From NCBI GenBank assembly GCA_025353195.1, contig JANXRC010000169.1, positions 1 to 32,429 on the forward strand: 32,429 bases of DNA, in the 5' to 3' direction. Positions 17,413 through 24,894 of the stretch are shown here, in pieces (position 1 is the first letter of the stretch; each line of letters opens with the position of its first letter). The translations under genes and the position numbers were made by a program. This stretch comes from Rhodocyclaceae bacterium (lineage in GTDB: Bacteria; Pseudomonadota; Gammaproteobacteria; Burkholderiales; Rhodocyclaceae). The notes beneath the pieces were generated by a model. It was not told the origin of the DNA. It saw only the letters and a list, made by a program, of their open reading frames with translations, and did not search any database.

Positions 17413-17435
17413 CGGGGACTGCGGTCCCCGTTTTT
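17413..17435 (+). terminator. Rho-independent terminator of the dodecin gene
   Basis: A 7-bp stem CGGGGAC/GTCCCCG encloses a TGCG loop and is followed by TTTTT at 17431-17435. It ends plus-strand transcription 30 bp after dodecin and faces the minus-strand genes coming from the right. Confidence 0.9.
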
Positions 17436-17503
17436 GTGTCCGGACTCGGCAATCCGCCGTGGAATCCGCGGATCCGGCACCGGCCCGCGGCTTACATCAA
17501 GGC

Positions 17504-17950
17504 TCAAAGCGTGCGTACCCCATGGACCGTCTCCCGGTCGTCGGCATCGCGATGCTGAACGAACCCTAACTGACGCGCAAACTTCAGCATCTTGTGATTG
17601 GCGGCTAGCACGAATCCCTCCATCTCGGTCAGGCCCTTCTTTCTCGCACTGTCCATCAGGGCGGCCATCAGGCTGCCGGCCAGTCCGGAACCCTGCCAGG
17701 AATCGACCGCCGCGATCGCAAATTCGCAGCGGCTGGTGGCCACATGCAGTCGTTGCTGGAACGCCCCGCTTGAAAGTGGCAATGGTAATCCGGGATGGAG
17801 ATCCATATGGCATGCTGTGGAGCAAGATGCTTGCGGCGAGAAACTGTCATTGAAATTGCGGAGCGACTGTCTCAGTGCGACCTGAACCTTAAGTCGCGCC
17901 TGGCGGAAACGGTCAGCGTCTGGCGAGAATGAGCTCCGCATCCGTTTCAT
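17504..17950 (-). pseudogene. Truncated GNAT acetyltransferase copy
   Basis: The last 78 codons, from about SRCEFAIAAVDSW to HGVRTL, are nearly the same as the C-terminal end of the ACP-GNAT protein encoded at 22105-22920 (shared stretch TEMEGFVLAANHKMLKFARQ and LGFVQHRDADDRETVH). The preceding 70 codons have no resemblance to a GNAT domain or to the relative, and the frame overlaps the stop of the feruloyl-CoA synthase gene by 38 bp. The fragment keeps the acetyl-CoA-binding motif region but lacks the substrate-binding half, so I regard it as a remnant of a duplication. A short expressed protein starting at the internal ATG (17806) cannot be excluded. Confidence 0.7.
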
Positions 17951-19757
17951 CGTACATGGCGTCGACCAGCGCCGCGCGATGCGTGAGAACCGCGCGCTGG
18001 TTGATCGAACCCTTGTCGGCGATCTCGCCCTTGTCGATCGACAGTGGCTCGACGAACAAACGAGCCCGCACGACGCGGTTCGCGCTGCCCGTCCCGGCGT
18101 GGTACAGGCGGTCGGTCAGACCCTGAAAGTATTCCCTGACCTCCGGCGCGACCAGCACCTTTGCCAGCGGCACTGCGCTGCCGCACCCGGCAAGTTCGCG
18201 ACACGCGTCCATAGACGGAAATATGATAATGCCGACCTCATCCCTGTCCGGTGCGGTGACAACGACATCCTGGACATAGGGTGCGCCCTCGATGATCACC
18301 TTTGCCCGCAAGGGGCCGACCGAAACGAAGGTTCCCGTCGATAGTTTGAAGTCCTCGGCAATCCGGCCGTCGAACATCAAACCAAGCGCTGGCTGCGTCT
18401 CGTCGATGAACTTCAGGGCGTCACCGCTACAGAAGAAATTCTCCTCGTCAAAGGCAGCACGCGTCTGCTCGGGCGCGCGCCAGTACCCCGGGGTCACAGA
18501 CGGGCCACGATAGCGGACTTCGCGTTTGTCTCCTGCGGGGGTGAGCTTCACTTCCAGGCTGGGCGTGGGAAGGCCCACGACACCGGAGCGGATGACCGCG
18601 CCGTTCGCGCACAGCGCGAAGGGTGCGGTCTCGGTCATGCCCAGGCCGGTCAGCATGCGAATGCGTTCGCCGCAGACCCGCTCGGCGATATTGTCCAGCC
18701 TGTCCCACACCGCCTGCGACAGTCCCGCACCGGCAAACATGAATGCCCTTACCCTGCTGAAAAAGGCCTTCTGCAGTTCCAGGTCGCTTTCGAGGGCGTT
18801 GACGATTTCCTCGAAACCCTTCGGCACGTTGAAATAGATGGTTGTCCCGATCTCGCGCAGATTGCGCAGCGTTTCGCCGATCAGATGGGCTGCCGGCTTG
18901 CCATCGTCGATATAAAGCGTGCCTCCGTTGTACAGGACCAGGCCGACATTGTGATTGCCCCCGAAGGTGTGGTTCCAGGGCAGCCAATCCACCAGGACCG
19001 GCGGCTCTTCCGCCAGGAAAGAAAAGCTCTGCAGCAGCATCTGCTGGTTGCTGCACAACATCCTCTGGGTGTTGATCACCCCTTTGGGAAGTTTCGTGGA
19101 GCCGGAAGTGAACAGGAACTTCGCAATGGTGTCCGGACCTGTCGCCTGCTGCGCCCTGTCGGCTGCTGCGGTGGCCGGCGTGGCGAGCAGCTCGGAGAAC
19201 GGCGTGTGGTGCCGACCATCTAGTTTGCCGCTATTGAGCACGATCTCGACAGCCTCGGGAACGACCATGCGCAAGGCCCTGCCATACAGTTCGCCATCGC
19301 TGGCGAATACCAATCCTGGCGTCAGCACGCCGAAGATATGTTTGAGCTTGCCGTAGTCCTCCGAAACCAGGGAATAGGCCGTCGAAATGGGGGCATAGGG
19401 CACGCCTGCCCACATCGCCCCCAACGACACCAGCAGGTGCTCGATGTCGTTTCCGGACAGGATCATGATCGGCCTCTCCGCAGACAGGCCCCTTGCCAAC
19501 AGCGCTTCGGCAACCGAACGGGTCTGCGCCAAGGCATCGCGGTAACTCACACGGCGCCACTGGCCGGATGCGTCGCGCTTTGCCGCGAATGTGCGATCCG
19601 GACATTCCCTGGCCCAGTGGATCAATCGGTCGGTGATGCGGGCCGGGTAGTCGCCAAGCGGCTCGCTCGAGGTGATGATCAGACTGCCGTCCGCGCGCGC
19701 GGCGAATCGCGGGTTCAGGGTTCCGCCGACCCGGGCGGCGCGGTAACGAGCCGGCAT
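17913..19757 (-). CDS. Feruloyl-CoA synthase-type hydroxycinnamate-CoA ligase
   Basis: The 614-residue class I adenylate-forming enzyme matches the feruloyl-CoA synthase group in length (about 620) and in features. The P-loop is FTSGSTKLPKGVINTQRM, with Lys in place of the usual Gly after GST as I recall for this group. WLPWNHTFGGNHNVGL, GLGMTETAP and the C-terminal KLSTGTFVSVGPLR complete the pattern, ending with SIDKGEIADKGSINQRA. It activates hydroxycinnamates such as ferulate or coumarate, or another aryl-propenoate, to CoA esters. The gene lies 8 bp after the amidohydrolase gene on the same strand, in an operon with a binding protein. The exact substrate cannot be read from the sequence. 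Confidence 0.88.
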   Translation of the reverse strand: MPARYRAARVGGTLNPRFAARADGSLIITSSEPLGDYPARITDRLIHWARECPDRTFAAKRDASGQWRRVSYRDALAQTRSVAEALLARGLSAERPIMILSGNDIEHLLVSLGAMWAGVPYAPISTAYSLVSEDYGKLKHIFGVLTPGLVFASDGELYGRALRMVVPEAVEIVLNSGKLDGRHHTPFSELLATPATAAADRAQQATGPDTIAKFLFTSGSTKLPKGVINTQRMLCSNQQMLLQSFSFLAEEPPVLVDWLPWNHTFGGNHNVGLVLYNGGTLYIDDGKPAAHLIGETLRNLREIGTTIYFNVPKGFEEIVNALESDLELQKAFFSRVRAFMFAGAGLSQAVWDRLDNIAERVCGERIRMLTGLGMTETAPFALCANGAVIRSGVVGLPTPSLEVKLTPAGDKREVRYRGPSVTPGYWRAPEQTRAAFDEENFFCSGDALKFIDETQPALGLMFDGRIAEDFKLSTGTFVSVGPLRAKVIIEGAPYVQDVVVTAPDRDEVGIIIFPSMDACRELAGCGSAVPLAKVLVAPEVREYFQGLTDRLYHAGTGSANRVVRARLFVEPLSIDKGEIADKGSINQRAVLTHRAALVDAMYDETDAELILARR

Positions 19758-19765
19758 GGCGTGTC

Positions 19766-20653
19766 CTAAACGGGCGCTGGTTCGGGCCTGAGCTTGAGCA
19801 GGCGGATCGCGTTTTCCTTGAGGATCAGCGGCCGCACCTCGTCCTTGATGGGAATCTTGGCAAAATCCTCGAGCCAGCGATCTGGCGTGATCAGCGGAAA
19901 GTCGGAACCAAACAGCATCTTGTGCTTGAGCAGCGTGTTGGCGTACTGGATCAGGATCGGCGGAAAGTACTTGGGCGACCAGCCGGAGAGATCAATGTAG
20001 ACTTGGGGCTTGTGGGTCGCGACCGAGAGCGCTTCTTCCTGCCAGGGAAATGAAGGGTGGGCGAGGATGATCGGCATGTCGGGGAAATCGGCAGCCACAT
20101 CGTCGATGTTCATCGGGTTGGAGTACTTGAGCCGGATGTTGCCGCCGCCCGGCATGCCGGCACCGATACCGGTCTGCCCGGTGTGGAACAGCGCTGGCAA
20201 TCCGTACTCGGCAATCACCTCGTACAAGGGATAGGCCATGCGATCGTTGGGATAGAAGGCCTGCACCGAGGGATGAAACTTGAAGCCCTTGACCCCATAT
20301 TCCTCTATCAAGCGCCGCGCCTCGCGCACTCCCATTCTGCCCTTGTGAGGATCGATGCTGGCAAAAGGGATCATGACGTCGTCGTTCTGGGCCACCAGCT
20401 CGGCGACTTCATCGTTGGGCACCCGGTGCATTCCGGTGGCACATTCGCTATCCACGGGGAAGATGACGCAGGCCATTTTGCGCTCTCGGTAATAGGCTGC
20501 GATCTCCGGAATCCCGGGCTGGCCGATGGCATGCTTGAAGTACTTCTTCTTGGCCTCTTCCATTGCCTGCGCTTCTTCGTCGGTCGGCATGCGACAGGAT
20601 TTTTCGGCGTGGGTATGGACGTCGATTGCCACCAATTGATCAACGTTGATCAT
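19766..20653 (-). CDS. Amidohydrolase_2 family protein, candidate hydroxyphenyl-beta-ketoacyl-CoA hydrolase
   Basis: The 295-residue TIM-barrel protein of the ACMSD/resorcylate-decarboxylase clan has metal ligands His13 and His15 (DVHTHAE), His157 (LFHTG), His199 (LAHPSFPW) and Asp251 (FGSDFP). Members include decarboxylases and hydrolases. In the anaerobic hydroxycinnamate route of Rhodopseudomonas and Aromatoleum, an amidohydrolase-like protein cleaves 4-hydroxyphenyl-beta-ketoacyl-CoA, and the adjacent feruloyl-CoA synthase makes that a good but unproven guess. A decarboxylase role is the alternative. Ribosome site AAGGGA precedes the ATG, and 29 bp separate it from the binding-protein gene upstream. 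Confidence 0.82.
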   Translation of the reverse strand: MINVDQLVAIDVHTHAEKSCRMPTDEEAQAMEEAKKKYFKHAIGQPGIPEIAAYYRERKMACVIFPVDSECATGMHRVPNDEVAELVAQNDDVMIPFASIDPHKGRMGVREARRLIEEYGVKGFKFHPSVQAFYPNDRMAYPLYEVIAEYGLPALFHTGQTGIGAGMPGGGNIRLKYSNPMNIDDVAADFPDMPIILAHPSFPWQEEALSVATHKPQVYIDLSGWSPKYFPPILIQYANTLLKHKMLFGSDFPLITPDRWLEDFAKIPIKDEVRPLILKENAIRLLKLRPEPAPV

Positions 20654-20682
20654 GCTATCCCTTGTGTCGATGGTGGATCTTG

Positions 20683-21816
20683 TCAGGGTGTCACTACTTT
20701 CCAGTTGCCGCCGGCAATGGTCAGCATCATGCGGGCATGGGAGTCCAGGCCGAAATGGTCCTTTTGGGTGTAGCGAAAGACACCCTGGGTGACTGGGATT
20801 TCGCCGGCATTTTCCAACGCGTCGCGCAAGGCGGAACGGAATTCCTGGGTGCCCGGCTTGCCTTTCTTGAGCGCTTGAGGGATCACCCGCTGCAGTATCA
20901 GCAAGGCATCATAGGTATGCGCGGCGAACTGGTTACGCGTGCCGGGACCGTAGGTCTTCTCGTATCTTTGGACAAAATCCGTCGCCAGTTTCTTGGAAGG
21001 GTGGCCATCGGCCAGTCCCTCGGGCATCACCGCCAGGCCGGAAATCACAAAAGCGCCTTCGACGCTCTTGCCGCCCAAACGAAGCAGGTCGTTGGAGGCG
21101 GCGCTATGCGTCTGGTAGACCTTGCCCTTGTAACCCCGCTCGACCACCGCCAGGTGCGGCATGGCGGCGCCGCTGCCCGAGGCGACCAGAACGATGGCGT
21201 CGGGATTGCTGGCAATCGCCTTGATGGCCTGGGCCGTGACGCTGGTATCGGGCCGGGCGAAACGCTCGGCGGTGGTCAGCCTGATGCCGGCTTCATTGGT
21301 CAGACGCGTCATGTCCTTGAGCCAGCTCTCGCCGTAGGCATCGGAGTAGCCGATGAAGGCAAAACTTTTCACTCCGTTCTTTTTCATGTGCTCGACGATG
21401 CCTTCGCCCGTGACGGCGGTCGATTGAGGCAGACGGAAGGTCCAAGTGTCCTTGCCGGGTGACAGTTCAATCGGCGACTCGGCCAACTGCACTGTCTGGC
21501 CCTCGGCGGCGATGGCGGCCATGGCCAGCGCCGGTACCGTGGCGGCGGAGCCCAGCATCAGGTCCACCTTGTCCTCGGAAATGAAACGCCGGGCATTCTT
21601 GGTCGCCTGGCTAGGATCGCTGGCGTCGTCGAGGATGATCAGTTTGAGTTTTTCCCCGGCTATGCTGTCCGGCCAGAAAGCCAGACCGTTCTTGCAGGGA
21701 ATACCCAAGCCTGCAGCGGGTCCAGTCAGGGGCAAGTCGATACCGATCGTGATGTCGGCCTGTGCCTGGCTTGCAGCAAGACAAAGTGCGGATACCAGCA
21801 GGGTGATCCGTAACAT
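20683..21816 (-). CDS. ABC transporter periplasmic binding protein, LivK type
   Basis: The 377-residue protein has a signal peptide (MLRITLLVSALCLAASQAQA, cleavage before DITIG) and a Peripla_BP_6 fold: DITIGIDLPLTGPAAGLG, the DDASDPSQATKNARR segment, FAFIGYSDAYGESW and NQFAAHTYDALLILQ. This family serves branched-chain amino-acid and aromatic-acid importers. As first gene of the operon with the amidohydrolase and feruloyl-CoA synthase genes, it probably delivers a phenylpropanoid or aryl acid. No permease or ATPase genes are in the window, so it must pair with components encoded elsewhere. A ribosome site (GAAAGGG) precedes its ATG. Confidence 0.87.
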   Translation of the reverse strand: MLRITLLVSALCLAASQAQADITIGIDLPLTGPAAGLGIPCKNGLAFWPDSIAGEKLKLIILDDASDPSQATKNARRFISEDKVDLMLGSAATVPALAMAAIAAEGQTVQLAESPIELSPGKDTWTFRLPQSTAVTGEGIVEHMKKNGVKSFAFIGYSDAYGESWLKDMTRLTNEAGIRLTTAERFARPDTSVTAQAIKAIASNPDAIVLVASGSGAAMPHLAVVERGYKGKVYQTHSAASNDLLRLGGKSVEGAFVISGLAVMPEGLADGHPSKKLATDFVQRYEKTYGPGTRNQFAAHTYDALLILQRVIPQALKKGKPGTQEFRSALRDALENAGEIPVTQGVFRYTQKDHFGLDSHARMMLTIAGGNWKVVTP

Positions 21817-21878
21817 TGCCCTTTCATTGTTGTCTTCTGTTCTTGAAGCATGGGAAATTCAAACGCATAGCTTTAAGA

Positions 21879-21911
21879 ATCAAGTATCCTTGATCGCCGT
21901 ATCCCAGTCAA
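21879..21911 (-). promoter_or_regulatory. Sigma-70 promoter and palindromic operator of the binding-protein operon
   Basis: On the minus strand TTGACT (21906-21911) and GATACT (21883-21888) are 17 bp apart. The palindrome ATCAAGTATCCTTGAT (21879-21894, 6-bp arms) covers the -10 element, an arrangement expected for repression by a MarR- or TetR-type protein. Confidence 0.6.
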
Positions 21912-22013
21912 CGCCAGTTTTCATCATCGAATTCATCCGGCTCTGGCGTGGGTCCCGGCAACAGGATATAGGTCGAGGTGAGGCCCCTGCAATGGAAACG
22001 GACGGCAATAATA

Positions 22014-22035
22014 CGGGGACCGCAGTCCCCGTTTT
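22014..22035 (+). terminator. Terminator-like hairpin, second copy of the dodecin terminator structure
   Basis: CGGGGAC/GTCCCCG with a CGCA loop is followed by TTTT on the plus strand (22032-22035), although no plus-strand gene precedes it. It lies 70 bp from the end of the minus-strand ACP-GNAT gene, the same spacing as in the copy at 17413. On the minus strand it is followed by TATTATT and could still end that operon. Confidence 0.6.
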
Positions 22036-22104
22036 GCTTTTCGGAAGTTCCAGCCGGGTCGAATTTTTGAACTACCGGCGGCTATCGCCAACCGGCGCCA
22101 GGAC

Positions 22105-22920
22105 TCAAAGTTTGCGCACCACGTGCACCGTCTCCCGGTCGTCGGCGTCGCGATGCTGAACGAACCCTAACTGGCGCGCGAACTTCAGCATCTTGTGATT
22201 GGCGGCCAGCACGAATCCCTCCATCTCAGTCACGCCGCGATCCCGCGCGATGTCGGTCAGGTCTGCCATCAGGGTACCAGCGAGACCTGAACCGTGCCAC
22301 GCATCGTCCACTGCGATGGCAAACTCGCAGCTGGTGCTGGCCGGCGCAATGACGTAACGCGCGACTCCCACCTCGACCTCCTTGCCGTCGCGAATCTCCG
22401 TCGCCACCAGCGCCATGTGGTGCTCGTAGTCCACCTGGGTCAGGTATTTCAGCTTGGCCGGCGGAAGTTCATTCATGCTCACCATGAATCGCTCGTAGCG
22501 CGAGTCTCTCGACAAATGCCGGACGAAATCCGCCTCCATTTGCGCATCCTCGGCATGAATCGGGCGCACGCGGACCTCCCTGCCGTCCAACAGCTGATGT
22601 GTACGGGCGAACTTCAAGAGATCGCTGGGCACCGAATGGCCTGCCCCGGTATCGCGCGCAGGGAGATTCGAGGCGACACAGGCGACGATCGCATCCAGTG
22701 TGGTGAGTCTGCCGTAGTCACTTTCGGCAATGTCGACATGCAGTTTTTCGTGGAGTCCGGCGAGGACGTTGAGCCAGTCCATCGAATCCAGGTCGACCTG
22801 ATGACGTAAAGGCTGATCCGGCTTGAGGCAGCCGACATCCAGTTCCGGCGCAATCGACTTCAGCGTTTCCAGTACGGCGGTCCGGATTTCAGTCAAATCC
22901 ATTCTGTTCTGCTCTGTCAT
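22105..22920 (-). CDS. Acyl-carrier-protein domain fused to a GNAT N-acetyltransferase
   Basis: The protein has 271 residues. Residues about 5-80 form an acyl-carrier fold with the phosphopantetheine site DLDSMDWLN (Ser46). Residues about 105-271 are a GNAT domain (VRPIHAEDAQMEADFVRHLS, later WHGSGLAGTLMADL for acetyl-CoA binding). The carrier motif has Met after Ser rather than the common Leu. A plausible function is acylation of a carried or external substrate, but none is known to me. The ATG at 22920 overlaps the MeaB stop (ATGA), so the two are translated together. A longer frame from 23004 lies inside MeaB and is unlikely. The C-terminal part recurs at 17504-17740. Confidence 0.83.
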   Translation of the reverse strand: MTEQNRMDLTEIRTAVLETLKSIAPELDVGCLKPDQPLRHQVDLDSMDWLNVLAGLHEKLHVDIAESDYGRLTTLDAIVACVASNLPARDTGAGHSVPSDLLKFARTHQLLDGREVRVRPIHAEDAQMEADFVRHLSRDSRYERFMVSMNELPPAKLKYLTQVDYEHHMALVATEIRDGKEVEVGVARYVIAPASTSCEFAIAVDDAWHGSGLAGTLMADLTDIARDRGVTEMEGFVLAANHKMLKFARQLGFVQHRDADDRETVHVVRKL

Positions 22921-24008
22921 GTCGCGGGCCTTGCGACCGAGGCAGTGCGTTCCAGCAACAATTGCATGCTGCCGGCGGTCACGTCCATATCCTCGACTAT
23001 GCAACTCAACTTCATGCCTGCGGCAAGCACAATGAGCGCTCCTGCCACAGCACCGAGTTGGAACGAATTACCGTCAGGCCGGACGCTAACCATAACGTGC
23101 AGACCGAGCGCCTGAGAATCGGTTTCGGGAGCCAATAACTGCATCGACAGACCCGCAGCCGGATCAAAAGGCAAACGCGCGTCCAGCTCGAGTCGGAGCT
23201 TCTGAAAGGCATCCACCAGTGAAGAACGCGCTGGTTCCGCTGCTAGATCGCCGCGCCGCGCCGCTTGTCGCGACGTTTGAACGCGGGCGAGAATTGCGTC
23301 AGCGAGAACCGCAATTCCCTCGCCGGTCAGCGCGCTCACCTGATGAATCGGCGGTGCATTGCGCCACAGCGGGGCTACCGTCTGCAACGCCTGAGAGGCC
23401 AACTTCGCCCCTGCCGTGTCGCTCTTGGTAACTACCAGCACATCCGCCAGTTCAAGGATGCCGGCCTTGATCGCCTGCAACTCGTCGCCAAGCCCCGGCG
23501 GGAATACCACCAGCACCGAGTCGGCCAAACGGGCGATATCAACCTCGGATTGCCCGGTACCAACCGTTTCAACCATCACCAGGTCGAACCCCGCCGCATC
23601 CATCAGCTCAACCATTTGACGGGCGGCGTCGGTCAGACCACCCAGACTGCCGCGGGTTGCGGTCGATCGGATGAACGAGGAGTCATCGGCGACGGACTCC
23701 CCGATGCGAAAGCGATCCCCCAGCAATGCCCCGCCCGTAACCGGGCTCGACGGATCGACGGCCAACACCGCCACGCGCTGCCCCATCTGCAAGAACCGCC
23801 GCAGCATGACCCCAACGAGGGTGGACTTGCCGGCTCCGGGTGGTCCCGTAACTCCAATCACGTGGGCCCTCCCCAACCGACCCGCAAGCCGGGACAGAAC
23901 TCCCGCGGCAGAAGCCGAATCCCGTTCGGCCAGGGAGAGCGCCCGCGCCAGGGCCGGGCGCTCTCCGGCCGCGACCCGCTCCGCCAAATCATCAAGCAAA
24001 AGACTCAT
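22917..24008 (-). CDS. MeaB/ArgK-type G3E GTPase
   Basis: The 363-residue protein has Walker A GVTGPPGAGKST (52-63), the Walker B/switch region FDLVMVETVGTGQSEVD and a TKSD base-recognition motif (variant of NKxD). This makes it a member of the MeaB family, which gate B12-dependent acyl-CoA mutases. The GTPase part ends near residue 265. The C-terminal portion of about 90 residues (LSMQLLAPETDSQALGLHV and following) does not resemble the usual MeaB dimerisation arm to me. No mutase subunit is in the window. The partner could be methylmalonyl- or isobutyryl-CoA mutase encoded elsewhere, or the protein may have a different client. It is divergent from the GntR gene with 95 bp between. Confidence 0.85.
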   Translation of the reverse strand: MSLLLDDLAERVAAGERPALARALSLAERDSASAAGVLSRLAGRLGRAHVIGVTGPPGAGKSTLVGVMLRRFLQMGQRVAVLAVDPSSPVTGGALLGDRFRIGESVADDSSFIRSTATRGSLGGLTDAARQMVELMDAAGFDLVMVETVGTGQSEVDIARLADSVLVVFPPGLGDELQAIKAGILELADVLVVTKSDTAGAKLASQALQTVAPLWRNAPPIHQVSALTGEGIAVLADAILARVQTSRQAARRGDLAAEPARSSLVDAFQKLRLELDARLPFDPAAGLSMQLLAPETDSQALGLHVMVSVRPDGNSFQLGAVAGALIVLAAGMKLSCIVEDMDVTAGSMQLLLERTASVARPAT

Positions 24009-24027
24009 CTGTTAATACCCGTTCCTA

Positions 24028-24066
24028 TTGACACTCCCGACTCGCTACGTATACAGTATCCAGTAT
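24028..24066 (+). promoter_or_regulatory. Promoter and possible GntR operator
   Basis: TTGACA (24028-24033) and TATACA (24050-24055) are 16 bp apart, facing the GntR gene. ATACAGTATCCAGTAT (24051-24066) is an inverted repeat of ATAC/GTAT arms overlapping the -10, suited to autorepression and possibly to control of the divergent MeaB operon. Confidence 0.5.
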
Positions 24067-24103
24067 TCCATGACGCGAGCGCAATAGCGCATCCGATTCT
24101 GCC

Positions 24104-24811
24104 ATGAACACGTCAATCAAGCCCCTCGACAGACCCGCAGGCTTAGCCGACCGCGTCTATCACCAATTGCGCGACAACATCGGTAGCCACCAGATTCGCC
24201 CTGGGGAACGTCTGCAGGAGGTCAGTCTGGCCGCGCAACTCGGTGTTTCACGTACCCCCGTGCGCGAAGCTTTGGCGCGCCTCGAAAGCGAGGGCATGAT
24301 CGCAGTGGAGGGACGAGGATTCGTCGTTCCGGAACTGACCGATGCCGACATCGAGGAAATCTACCAGCTTCGCTTTCTGCTGGAGCCGGCGGCTGCGCGG
24401 AGTGCCGTAGCCGAAGTCGGCAGCGCTGCCGACCTCGCGAGCATGTCATCCGCGATCGAGGATGCGGTCGCCGCCGACAAGAGCGGTGACTTCCGCGCAT
24501 TCCTCGAAGCCAACAGCCGCTTCCACAATGCATGGCGCGCGCTGGTGCCCAATCGGAGGATGTCGAAACTCCTCGACCAGTACGTTGGCCATGTTCGCTT
24601 TCTGCGTGTGCTGACCCTGGGCGACGCGACCGCAAGAAAGGCCGCTCTCACCGGCATGAAAAACATTCATGCCGCATTCAAGAAGCGGGATCCGGAAGCA
24701 GCCGTCGAAGCAATGCACAAGCACCTGGAGGCGGCGAAGCACTTCCTTATCGAGGCCATAGAACAGATCGACAGGGAAAAAGAGGCCGAGAAGAGCGCCT
24801 CTGCGCAATAG
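24104..24811 (+). CDS. GntR-family regulator, FCD/FadR type
   Basis: The 235-residue protein has an N-terminal winged helix (residues about 14-80: YHQLRDNIGSHQIRPGERLQEVSLAAQLGVSRTPVREAL, EGMIAVEGRGFVV) and a helical FCD ligand domain (about 85-225). It contains the metal-binding type residues of the family in ANSRFHNAW and in the helix containing HKHLEAAKH. Such regulators respond to acids or acyl-CoA esters of their pathway. It sits at the head of the plus-strand thiolase-ligase-HyuAB-dehydrogenase cluster, which it presumably controls, and divergent from the MeaB/ACP-GNAT pair. Confidence 0.9.
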   Translation: MNTSIKPLDRPAGLADRVYHQLRDNIGSHQIRPGERLQEVSLAAQLGVSRTPVREALARLESEGMIAVEGRGFVVPELTDADIEEIYQLRFLLEPAAARSAVAEVGSAADLASMSSAIEDAVAADKSGDFRAFLEANSRFHNAWRALVPNRRMSKLLDQYVGHVRFLRVLTLGDATARKAALTGMKNIHAAFKKRDPEAAVEAMHKHLEAAKHFLIEAIEQIDREKEAEKSASAQ

Positions 24812-24894
24812 CAACGAATGTTGCAGTCAACTACCAGCGAGACGCGAGCATTTCGGACAAGCACCAGACCGGCTCGCCTAACCGAGATACCGAA

